Positions 1 through 10,580 of a stretch of DNA of 64,000 bases are shown here, piece by piece. The notes under the pieces were generated by a model. That model made no database searches. It worked only from the letters and a program-made list of their open reading frames with translations, and was not told the origin of the DNA. The DNA is from Trichosphaerium sp. ATCC 40318 (lineage: Eukaryota; Discosea; Flabellinia; Trichosidae): the NCBI GenBank assembly GCA_038496445.1, contig JALMLS010000579.1, positions 1-64,000 on the forward strand. The letters are read 5' to 3'. Each line of letters starts with the position of its first letter. Within the stretch, counting starts at the first letter, position 1. Position numbers and translations under genes: made by a program.

Positions 1-1638
1 CCATCTATAATTTACTTACGTTTTTTAATAAAGGGTATGCCAGATTCTTGGACAGAAAGATTAACAGCTAGCGGATTTTCGAAAAACGAGATTGCAGAGA
101 ACAAAATGGAGCTAATGTCCATTCTACAAACTCAAGATTCTAATGCGCATCTCTCTAACAGAGATTTTCCAGACGAGGCGCAAGTAACTTGCAGTTTGAG
201 TACGTGCAACCTCAGATTCAGAATTCGAAAGAAGTTGACTTTTTTTTTTAGGCGATTTAGTGTCGTTTGAAGATCCTCGGTTACGATTCCGTATTATTGA
301 TGATGGTCTCGGTGAAGGGTAAGAGTTTTTTACTAGATGGTTTCTAATCTGATATAGGGCTATGGGAGTTGTTGTATTAGCGGAGGATATGCTTGATAAT
401 GACAACAGAGTAAGCCTTTTTTATGTTTGATAACATTTTGAGGCACATCGAGTTTTTTTCCAGTTTTGTTGTTTGTACTTGTTTGTTGCTCTATTCTGAT
501 ACAAATACTTTAAGGTTGCTATTAAAAAAATGGTTATAAAGAGTGCTAATATGCAAGAGCTAAAAACAGAGATTTATATAATGAAAACGAGTAACCATAG
601 AAATATTGTATCATATATTAATAGCTTTGTACTTGATGATATGTTATGGGTTGTTATGGAATATATGGATGGTGGTACTCTTGCTGAACTCATAGAGTAT
701 CATGCTAGCGTACCTCTAAGTGAAGTTCAAATGAGATATATTATTTTCAACATAATGAAGTGCGTTGCTCTGTTTTTTTCCTTCGTTCTCACAATTTTCT
801 TATCTTTTTTCTCTTCAATGTTCTTTGTTAATTTTTTTTCTAGAGGATTGAATTATATTCATGCTATGCATAGAATACATCGAGATATAAAGTACGCTAG
901 GGATTTTGCTTTGCAAGGTTTTTATTTTTTTCTCAAACGCGTAGCTGCGTTTGCTTTACGCGTTCATTTCAAAACTATTCTTAAGTGCTTATGCTTGCTT
1001 TAGGTCTGATAATGTCTTGTTATCGCGAAGGGGTGATGTTAAAATTGCTGATTTTGGTGAGTCTTGAGATACTTTAGATTTAATGCTAACGAGTATAAAG
1101 GCTTTGCCGTACAGCTCACAAAAAAGCAACGCACACGCAAAACAACGCTTGGTACTCCATATTGGATGGCTCCTGAGCTCATAAGAGGTAAAAAATATGG
1201 CTTGAAAGTGGATATTTGGAGTACGGGGATACTTACTATGGAGATGCTTGAGGTAGTCAATTTTTTTTTTTTTTGATGCAAGTTGCTTATAAATTATCTA
1301 AGGGTGAACCACCTTATATTGAGTTACCATCACTCAAAGCGCTTCTTATGATAAGTAAGAAAGGCGCACCAAATCTTCAGCACCCTGAAAAGTGGACAGA
1401 TGTCTTTAAGGTACGAACAACATTGAAGTGTTAAGGTGGGTATTTAATTTTTTTTTAGGACTTTTTAAGCAAGTGTTTAATGAAGAAACCACGTGATCGT
1501 TCAACAACAGCTGAGTTGATGAAGCATCAGTTTATGCTTCTAGCAGCAAATGATAGTCCAGCAGATCTTTGTCCTGCTATTGAGAGCGTGTTTAAGATGA
1601 GAGAGTTAGTTAAATCTAACTTTAGTAAGCCTACATAA
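1..1638 (+). CDS. PAK/Ste20-like protein kinase, 5'-truncated by window edge (left-arm copy)
   Basis: This copy begins inside an intron and lacks the SH3 and CRIB exons seen in the right-arm copy. Visible parts in order are the end of the p21-binding region (GMPDSWTERL), the glycine loop GEGAMGVV, the ATP-binding lysine in VAIKKM at about 515-535, the catalytic loop HRDIK at about 880, the DFG motif at about 1050, and a PAK-type activation segment (KTTLGTPYWMAPEL at about 1137). The TAA stop is at 1636-1638. Introns interrupt several motifs, for example between HRDIK and the DFG exon. It is nearly identical to 5383-7018 on the other strand. Whether it is a second functional gene depends on whether the inverted repeat is real. 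Confidence 0.8.
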
Positions 1639-2434
1639 AAAGGCGTTGTTGGTTTTGCTTTTTTTTTTGAAAGAAAAAAAATTGAAACGAAAAAAAAAAG
1701 GAATGAGGGGGTTACAGTGCTGTTACACTGCAACTTTTTCTCTTTTTGTTTTGTTTCTGTTAAATCCAGATTATTTGTACATTAGATTATTGTAAAGGAA
1801 ATATCAATGGTGTTAACATAAAATATTATTTAAATGCCAAGTTGCAAACCGTTTTTTTTTGTTGTTGGTTTAGGAAAGGTATTGTTGACGGGTTTAGTGT
1901 TGCTTGAGTATAACTGCATGCTGTTGATATGATTAGTAACAGAAGTAGTAGGGTAGATATTGGTTGTTTTAAAAAGTGGCCGCTGGGCAAGAGCGTTGTA
2001 CTTTTTGCCTTTGAGAAAACATGTCTTGAAAGACATCCCTTTTTATTTATTACACCAAACAAAAATTAACAAGTCAGACCACCACAGTTTAAGTAGAGCT
2101 ATCGAAGCAGAAAAGTACTTGTTTTTTAGCTGTTAAAAGCCAGCGCGACTTGATATAGCATAAGAACTTAATAGCAAAACCAACAACTTTTTATATGGCT
2201 TACTAAATGTAAGATAGAAGAGCGTTGAAACTGTCTAGCTAGTTGTAAATGCGGGAACGGACTTACACATCAAACACTTTCACAACGGATGACCTAGATC
2301 ATTGATATCATGTGGGAAACCTTCCGCGTTTTTGTGCTCAAATACTCTTCCACTCACTAGAAAGTGCTGTAAACGAAAGCTAAGGCTGTAAATAAACTGG
2401 AATTCTATTGACAATCATATCACAAATTTTATTA

Positions 2435-3308
2435 TTACTTACATTGTCCGTCTTCATACCATTCCTTACATTTACCATACTGTTTACCATCAACAAATGT
2501 GCATTGAAACCTTAATTGTCCATTATCGTACCATCCCTTATTTTCACCATGTTTTTTACCATCAACCCACATGCACTGGTACTTTAGTTGTCCATTCTTA
2601 TACCATATCTTACTTTCACCATGTTGTTTGTCACAAACCCGTAACTTGTGGTACTGAAGTTGCCCATTTTCATACCATCCTTTACTGTCACTGTGTTGTG
2701 TACCATCAACCCAAAAGCTAATGTCCTTAAGTTGTCCATTTTCATACCATCCCTTACTTTCACCTGCTGTTTACCATCAGCCCACATACATTGCTCCTCA
2801 AGCTGACCATTATCATACCATCCTTACTTTCACCGTGCTGTTTATCATCAACCCACATGCTTTTTCCTCTAGTGGCCATTTTATACCATCCCTTACTTTC
2901 ACCATGCTGTTTACCATCAACCCACATACATTGCTCCTCAAGCTGACCATTATCATACCATCCCTTACTTTCACCGTGCTGTTTATTATCAACCCACATG
3001 CATTGACTCTTTGGTGTCCATTTTATACCATTCTACACTAAGGCCATTTTTTTTACCATCAACTGATACATACTGCCTCTTAGTTTTCCACTCTCATACC
3101 ATTGTTTACATATCCCACTCATACAATATTTATGAAGCCTTACCTTACCACTTCTATACCATTGTATCCATACTCCTTTCTTTTGTAACGCTTCATCAAA
3201 ATGTGTATTAGTTGCAGCTCTCTTTGATAAACTGTGGAACTTGTGAATACTTCTTTGTTGAAAGTACAAATGTAGTTTGAAGTTCACGTGGAATATCAGT
3301 AAACTCAT
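2435..3308 (-). pseudogene. F-box-like/MORN_2 repeat gene, frameshifted (left-arm copy)
   Basis: This is the mirror copy of the gene at 3703-4585. The start ATG is at 3306-3308 and the stop at 2435-2437. Relative to the right arm it lacks single bases at several places: two in the F-box-like start region near 3250-3300, one or two near 3010-3030, and others near 2765-2880. The reading frame breaks repeatedly, so as written it cannot make the full repeat protein. Most losses are in homopolymer or repeated contexts, which looks as much like consensus error as like real decay. Function and family are described under the right-arm copy. Confidence 0.75.
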
Positions 3309-3702
3309 GGAGTGCAAATACTTTGTATTTTTTTATGCTTTGTGGTAGACTATACAAAAAACTACTGTCAGCATAAACACAAAGGAGAACAAAAGAATCT
3401 GTTGGCAATCAATGTTATCAAAGTAGATGTCAGTATTTCGCTTCAAAAACTCACTAAATCTGTGTATGCTCATTGTACAGTTTCTGAACACTTATTTATG
3501 GCCTTTTATTACACCATAGCCAATACAAACGTGTTTACTTTTTTTTTGAATAACGGTGAATGGCGAAACCGAAAACCGACATTATACTTTTGATAACATT
3601 GATTGCCAACAGATTCTTTTGTTCTCCTTGTGTTTTGCTGACAGTAGTTTTTTTTTATAGTCTACCACAAAGCATAAAAAAATACAAAGTAATTTGCACT
3701 CC

Positions 3703-4585
3703 ATGAGTTTACTGGATATTCCACGTGAACTTCAAACTTACATTTGTACTTTCAACAAAGAAGTATTCACAAAGTTCCACAGTTTATCAAAGAGAGCTGC
3801 AACTAATACACTTTGATGAAGCGTTACAAAAGAAAGGAGTATGGATACAATGGTATAGAAGTGGTAAGGTAAGGCTTCATAAATATTGTATGAGTGGGAT
3901 ATGTAAACAATGGTATGAGAGTGGAAAACTTAAGAGGCAGTATGTATCAGTTGATGGTAAAAAAAATGGCCTTAGTGTAGAATGGTATGAAAATGGACAC
4001 CAAAAGAGTCAATGCATGTGGGTTGATAATAAACAGCACGGTGAAAGTAAGGGATGGTATGATAATGGTCAGCTTGAGGAGCAATGTATGTGGGTTGATG
4101 GTAAACAGCATGGTGAAAGTAAGGGATGGTATAAAAATGGCCAGCTAGAGGAAAAAAGCATGTGGGTTGATGATAAACAGCACGGTGAAAGTAAGGGATG
4201 GTATGATAATGGTCAGCTTGAGGAGCAATGTATGTGGGCTGATGGTAAACAGCACGGTGAAAGTAAGGGATGGTATGAAAATGGACAACTTAAGGACATT
4301 AGCTTTTGGGTTGATGGTACACAACACAGTGACAGTAAAGGATGGTATGAAAATGGGCAACTTCAGTACCACAAGTTACGGGTTTGTGACAAACAACATG
4401 GTGAAAGTAAGATATGGTATAAGAATGGACAACTAAAGTACCAGTGCATGTGGGTTGATGGTAAAAAACATGGTGAAAATAAGGGATGGTACGATAATGG
4501 ACAATTAAGGTTTCAATGCACATTTGTTGATGGTAAACAGTATGGTAAATGTAAGGAATGGTATGAAGACGGACAATGTAAGTAA
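3703..4585 (+). CDS. F-box-like/MORN_2 (YwqK-type) repeat protein, one 2-bp frameshift
   Basis: The start ATG at 3703 opens an F-box-like segment (MSLLDIPRELQTYICTF, then KFHSLSKRAATNTHF), matched residue for residue in style by the start of the gene at 58418-59401. A 2-bp loss near 3810, relative to the left arm, shifts the frame. The rest runs open to 4585 with about ten copies of a ~23-residue unit of the type WYxNGQL-x5-WVDGKxHGExKG. This is the MORN_2 pattern (PF07661), known from bacterial YwqK-like proteins and from several giant-virus protein families. The likely role is an SCF adaptor with a beta-rich binding surface, which is inference. The two arms together imply an intact ancestral frame. 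Confidence 0.8.
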
Positions 4586-5382
4586 TAATAAAATTTGTGA
4601 TATGATTGTCAATAGAATTCCAGTTTATTTACAGCCTTAGCTTTCGTTTACAGCACTTTCTAGTGAGTGGAAGAGTATTTGAGCACAAAAACGCGGAAGG
4701 TTTCCCACATGATATCAATGATCTAGGTCATCCGTTGTGAAAGTGTTTGATGTGTAAGTCCGGTTCCCGCATTTACAACTAGCTAGACAGTTTCAACGCT
4801 CTTCTATCTTACATTTAGTAAGCCATATAAAAAGTTGTTGGTTTTGCTATTAAGTTCTTATGCTATATCAAGTCGCGCTGGCTTTTAACAGCTAAAAAAC
4901 AAGTACTTTTCTGCTTCGATAGCTCTACTTAAACTGTGGTGGTCTGACTTGTTAATTTTTGTTTGGTGTAATAAATAAAAAGGGATGTCTTTCAAGACAT
5001 GTTTTCTCAAAGGCAAAAAGTACAACGCTCTTGCCCAGCGGCCACTTTTTAAAACAACCAATATCTACCCTACTACTTCTGTTACTAATCATATCAACAG
5101 CATGCAGTTATACTCAAGCAACACTAAACCCGTCAACAATACCTTTCCTAAACCAACAACAAAAAAAAACGGTTTGCAACTTGGCATTTAAATAATATTT
5201 TATGTTAACACCATTGATATTTCCTTTACAATAATCTAATGTACAAATAATCTGGATTTAACAGAAACAAAACAAAAAGAGAAAAAGTTGCAGTGTAACA
5301 GCACTGTAACCCCCTCATTCCTTTTTTTTTTCGTTTCAATTTTTTTTCTTTCAAAAAAAAAAGCAAAACCAACAACGCCTTT

Positions 5383-8107
5383 TTATGTAGGCTTACTAAA
5401 GTTAGATTTAACTAACTCTCTCATCTTAAACACGCTCTCAATAGCAGGACAAAGATCTGCTGGACTATCATTTGCTGCTAGAAGCATAAACTGATGCTTC
5501 ATCAACTCAGCTGTTGTTGAACGATCACGTGGTTTCTTCATTAAACACTTGCTTAAAAAGTCCTAAAAAAAAATTAAATACCCACCTTAACACTTCAATG
5601 TTGTTCGTACCTTAAAGACATCTGTCCACTTTTCAGGGTGCTGAAGATTTGGTGCGCCTTTCTTACTTATCATAAGAAGCGCTTTGAGTGATGGTAACTC
5701 AATATAAGGTGGTTCACCCTTAGATAATTTATAAGCAACTTGCATCAAAAAAAAAAAAATTGACTACCTCAAGCATCTCCATAGTAAGTATCCCCGTACT
5801 CCAAATATCCACTTTCAAGCCATATTTTTTACCTCTTATGAGCTCAGGAGCCATCCAATATGGAGTACCAAGCGTTGTTTTGCGTGTGCGTTGCTTTTTT
5901 GTGAGCTGTACGGCAAAGCCTTTATACTCGTTAGCATTAAATCTAAAGTATCTCAAGACTCACCAAAATCAGCAATTTTAACATCACCCCTTCGCGATAA
6001 CAAGACATTATCAGACCTAAAGCAAGCATAAGCACTTAAGAATAGTTTTGAAATGAACGCGTAAAGCAAACGCAGCTACGCGTTTGAGAAAAAAATAAAA
6101 ACCTTGCAAAGCAAAATCCCTAGCGTACTTTATATCTCGATGTATTCTATGCATAGCATGAATATAATTCAATCCTCTAGAAAAAAAATTAACAAAGAAC
6201 ATTGAAGAGAAAAAAGATAAGAAAATTGTGAGAACGAAGGAAAAAAACAGAGCAACGCACTTCATTATGTTGAAAATAATATATCTCATTTGAACTTCAC
6301 TTAGAGGTACGCTAGCATGATACTCTATGAGTTCAGCAAGAGTACCACCATCCATATATTCCATAACAACCCATAACATATCATCAAGTACAAAGCTATT
6401 AATATATGATACAATATTTCTATGGTTACTCGTTTTCATTATATAAATCTCTGTTTTTAGCTCTTGCATATTAGCACTCTTTATAACCATTTTTTTAATA
6501 GCAACCTTAAAGTATTTGTATCAGAATAGAGCAACAAACAAGTACAAACAACAAAACTGGAAAAAAACTCGATGTGCCTCAAAATGTTATCAAACATAAA
6601 AAAGGCTTACTCTGTTGTCATTATCAAGCATATCCTCCGCTAATACAACAACTCCCATAGCCCTATATCAGATTAGAAACCATCTAGTAAAAAACTCTTA
6701 CCCTTCACCGAGACCATCATCAATAATACGGAATCGTAACCGAGGATCTTCAAACGACACTAAATCGCCTAAAAAAAAAAGTCAACTTCTTTCGAATTCT
6801 GAATCTGAGGTTGCACGTACTCAAACTGCAAGTTACTTGCGCCTCGTCTGGAAAATCTCTGTTAGAGAGATGCGCATTAGAATCTTGAGTTTGTAGAATG
6901 GACATTAGCTCCAGTTTGTTCTCTGCAATCTCGTTTTTCGAAAATCCGCTAGCTGTTAATCTTTCTGTCCAAGAATCTGGCATACCCTTTATTAAAAACG
7001 TAAGTAAATTATAGATGGAAGACAAAAAAGTTAAAGAAAGCCACTACGCGTTTTATTTTTGTGTAGTCGCTACTCGTGTGTAATCTCGTGATTTTTATAC
7101 GTACAACAAGACCATTTCCGTCGTTACTGACATGAACATGATGCATAGGCTTATACGGTTCACCTATGCTCTTTCTAGGTTTTGCTTTTTGTTTTTTCTT
7201 CTGTCTCCACTTGAACAATAATCGATCAAGGCGTCCTGTTCGCTCTTCTTTATTGCCTTCAGGCGCACAGTTAGTTTAATTTGGTTATCAATAATCAAGC
7301 AACGAAGAAAGAAAATAATTTACGGATTTTGTTTTTCTTTCCAACTCACTTTTTAGCTCTTCTAGAGAAGGTCTCTCGTCTAAAAACTGGCTGATTGCTT
7401 CTCTTGTGAGTACTTTAGAGTCAACAATGGATGTTTCAAATACGTTAACCTGTACAACCCGTTTAGAAGCGTTATATGAGTTAGCATGCGTACAGCGTTG
7501 TTTGCGCGTGGTGATTCCGATTTTCCCCTGCGAGAGCGTTTAATGCGCTTCTTCTTCTAAACAGGCTTGAGTCTGATGGTTTTAAACGTAGCACACTTGA
7601 TACCTTTTTTTTAGCGCTATCTACCCGAGTTGGCGACACTAAGCCATTTGCCATCCCAGGGACTATCTCAGGGAGTGGTGGTATTGTTGTTGGAGGTAAT
7701 GGAACAACTACCCGACGCCCAGCCTGTGGAGATGAACTGTTGTGACGATTGAACGTTGTGATCATTTCTGTTTGCCTTCGATCGCTGATTGGTAGGCGTG
7801 GCGAAATACGACTGCCAACATGTTGTGGTAAACTAATGCTTTGCTGCATTCCGTTTAAATTAGGCAGTGTTGGTCGCGCAGCTGCACTTCGCGGTGTCAA
7901 TTCTGCCGGTTGGTGTAGAATGCGGACGTAATCATAAGGGAACCACCCAGTGACTCCGTTTAGCTCTCCGCGTGCCCAACCACCACTCTTCTCCAAAAAT
8001 TTGATCAGATCTCCTTTGGCGATGGCTAATTCATTTTGACCAACCATTCTGGGCGCGTACGACTCTATTGCAACGCATTGCGTATCTTTAGCACCAGGAG
8101 AAGCCAT
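5383..8107 (-). CDS. SH3-CRIB-kinase protein, PAK/Ste20 family (full-length copy)
   Basis: The start ATG is at 8105-8107. An SH3 domain occupies residues ~10-60 (YAPRMVGQNELAIAKGDLI, then GWFPYDYVRIL). A proline- and basic-rich linker follows, then a short exon near 7335-7450 (ISQFLDERPSLEELKSEL). The CRIB motif (SIGEPYKPMHHVHVSNDGNG) lies near 7105-7165 and the p21-binding segment near 6950-6990. The kinase domain occupies 5383-6760 with GEGAMGVV, VAIKKM, HRDIK, DFG and GTPYWMAPEL. PAKs are Cdc42/Rac effectors that phosphorylate polarity and MAPK-cascade targets at the cell cortex. An N-terminal SH3 is unusual for the family. The phases of the two introns flanking the short exon do not join cleanly by eye, so those boundaries, or a base there, may be wrong. 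The 3' part lies in the inverted repeat. Confidence 0.85.
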
Positions 8108-8432
8108 CAGATGGTTTGAGAAGCAATATCTATAGCTTATACATACTGTATGCTTTAACCTACACTAGCGAGATGGTCTTACAATAGGTTTGTTTTTAGA
8201 ACAAAATGATGTAACGTTTCCGGATTAAGTCTTGAACAAAAATGTTCAACACAACAACAAGCCTATAGCAATGGTACACTACTACTAAAAACCCTCCAAA
8301 GGCGAAAAACTACCAAAAGTGAAAACAAACTTCGTATGTACTCGATTTGTCTTTTTTTTTTGACATTACGTCTAAACGGCGTCAACAGCAGCTTTGAGTA
8401 TACTAGATGCAGAGTCTTTATTTGGTTTATTA

Positions 8433-9897
8433 TTATTTAGCTTTCTTAGGTAACAAACGCTTATTAAGTTTTCCTTCAAGACTCAATTGTTCGATTTCTT
8501 TATCGATTTCCTTTTGTTTTGCAAAATCTTCTTCATTGTACTCTGGGCAAAGTGCAATCTCATTGATTGAAAGAGCAGTACCACGTACTTGACCATAAGT
8601 ACTCCATAGAGGTTGTCCAGGGAACTTAAATAGAGCAATACGCGCTAGATCATTTTGTGATATTTTAAAGTTTTTAGCAACACGTTTGATCAATACGCTC
8701 GTAGGTGGTGCCATGATCTTGAAATTTACTGTACGCTTGTTTTTAGGATCTTTGTTCTTCATAATAAGTACTGTGACGATCACACCTAGGCAAAGAAACC
8801 ACCAAGTTAGTAAAATGTTTGTTAACAGTAAGAGAATGTCATAAAATGATAATTTTGCAGTTGTATGCGTACCTGCTGGGTATTTCTTTGTTTCTTCGTT
8901 AAAGCTCATAACGAAAATACCAGTAGGAATACCGTGCATACCTAGAAGAGGTCCAAGTGGAGGTCCAGGAGAAGCCATTTGAGTAGGTACATGTACAGTA
9001 AGTAAACCGCTCCGTCTACGCAAACGTTTAGAACACTGTTACAACACAAAGAGCAACTATAAAAAGGGATGCTATTAAACTAAAGCTACTGTATACCTAA
9101 AACCTGTATGCCATCTAAAACCGATTTCACGCTCAGGATCAACTACATCATCCAAAGGTTTTTCTTCTTGAACAAACCGTTCTCTCATTGCAGCGTCTAG
9201 CATTTTACCTGGTTTTATCTTTATACCAGATGTAATAAAAGCTTCCTTCTCTTGGTATGATTTGAATTTAGCCCATTTGCTTGGCTACAAAGAAAGAGTT
9301 TAGAAGAACAAAGCCGTACAGACATTCTACAAAACAAATTGACAATAGTCCTTCCAGGGTTTTTTTGTTGTGATAAGGCGCGTGTACGCATCGTCAGTTT
9401 GTTGGGGAGGTAATTTATGCGTACCTCAGTGTATTTAGGTCGTGATAATATTTCTTTTTCAATTTCCTCTAGCTCCTTTTCTTCCTCCTTTGTTACGCTA
9501 AAGTCGAAGAACTGTGATAGTTTAGCTTATTGAATGCGCTTTTTTATCCAGTATTCGTACATCTGGTTCATCTTCGAAGACTTTGTGCGATGGAGCTTCG
9601 TCTATTTCCCTAATCTTCCAAGGTAGGTCTTTGGTGGGCCTTGCATCGTAATTTGGTCCAAACTTTGCTATTTTTTGTTCTTTAGTGAGTTCTGGCTCTG
9701 AAGCAGGGGCTGGTGGTCGTCCTTTGCCTTTTGGTTGCTTTTTGTCTTTCTTTGTTCTCACGAACATTAAAGGGGCCACAATGCGTCTAACAACGTAATT
9801 ATGATTATATAGCTACTTATTACTCATACGTTTGCCTCACAGCTGATGTAGCTGCACAACCGCGTCGTGTACTGTATCTCGCTAGTATTCCCGCCAT
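8433..9897 (-). CDS. Mitochondrial ribosomal protein L11 domain with long N-terminal extension
   Basis: The C-terminal part carries the uL11 signature: LLTVHVPTQMASPGPPLGPL, then FNEETKKYPAG, an intron, then NFKIMAPPTSVLIKR. uL11 sits at the base of the L7/L12 stalk and supports factor binding in translation. Reading upstream, exons join in frame to an ATG at 9895-9897 through introns with GTATGA, GTACGA, GTACGC and GTATAC donors. The N-terminus (MAGILARYSTRRGCAATSAV) is rich in Arg, Ala and Ser with few acids, like a mitochondrial presequence. About 180 residues precede the L11 domain, including a Glu/Lys-rich stretch and DPEREIGFRWHTGF. I do not recognise this extension. It may be a lineage-specific fusion, or two genes wrongly joined, although the last junction is in phase. 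Confidence 0.75.
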
Positions 9898-10141
9898 CTG
9901 TATAGCCTGCTGTTATAGTATTTACAGATTTATCTATAAGAGCATTGCTGCTAGTATAAGTAACTGTGACATTATCGCTGGTACGTACACTAAGCTTCAG
10001 GCTGTAAACAAACTTATATCAAGGAGTCAGCGACAGTCATTTTGGTTGAGCTCAACCGTTTATTTGATTAACGCCTTTACAAGCTTGACGATAGCCTACA
10101 CGATAAACCTTTATCATTAATTTCGTGTCAATTTGTTTTTT

Positions 10142-10409
10142 ATGACAGGTTCTCTATTTCAAAACCTTACTGCCTTTCAAGTGGTAGGAGTAGCTTTACT
10201 CTCGTGTGGCGCAATGCTTCTCGCTATTGCTCTCCTGTGTGGTGATACAACTCGCAAAAGTACGTAGGCGCATTGTTTATTCGTTATTCTGAGGTTCAAC
10301 GCGTGGTAGAGGACATTCAACGAGCTGTATCAAAAAAAGTGAGCTAACACCATCTAATTACTCTGTCGCTGTTATCATGTATACACGATCACAATACAAA
10401 GATATTTAA
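10142..10409 (+). CDS. Possible small membrane protein
   Basis: An open frame starting at ATG 10142 encodes one strongly hydrophobic segment (VVGVALLSCGAMLLAIALL) ending in a basic tail. A GTACGT donor near 10259 could join it to an exon beginning near 10294 and stopping at 10409, or, in another frame, after VVEDIQRAVSKKVS near 10345. Neither join is decisive. There is further open hydrophobic sequence upstream (around 10040-10100). I recognise no family. It lies between the divergent starts of the L11 and NOM1 genes, so it could simply be chance coding potential in that ~680-bp gap. Confidence 0.25.
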
Positions 10410-10580
10410 CTTTATACGTCTTTCAAACGACTCCAAAATAGTTAGTGTCTGTTAACGTTGGTTTGATACATGTTATTAATATTAAACCAACTCCCTTAGT
10501 CACTTGTAAACAAAAAAAATAGCGTTGATCGACAAGAACGAAATTTGGAACATTTTTATTTTTTACTGGATAAAAGCAAC

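Larger units (their letters stand above)
1..7018. repeat. 3.4-kb inverted repeat with ~165-bp spacer
   Basis: The reverse complement of about 1-3423 matches about 3589-7018. Paired coordinates sum to 7019-7021 along most of the length: for example base 1 pairs with 7018, and 530-1003 pairs with 6017-6490. The spacer 3424-3588 is present once. The left arm is cut by the window edge, so the repeat may extend further left. The arms differ by isolated 1-2 base indels, many in homopolymers, and these are densest near the centre. Each arm carries a PAK kinase copy pointing inward and an F-box-like/MORN_2 copy pointing outward. It could be a real inverted duplication or a fold-back assembly artefact at a contig end; the sequence alone cannot decide. 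Confidence 0.93.

Noticed and set aside
3725-3815. Start of the MORN_2 gene at a frame opening at 3725
   Set aside because: That frame reads MNFKLTFVLSTKKYSQ, a shifted version of the F-box-like leader. The ATG at 3703 matches the intact family member at 58418-59401.
9840-10110. Membrane-protein-like exons on the plus strand (VLYLASIPAICIACCYS and others)
   Set aside because: The same bases encode, on the minus strand, an in-phase presequence exon for the L11 gene with good splice sites, which is the better explanation for 9841-9897. The remainder stays unsupported.
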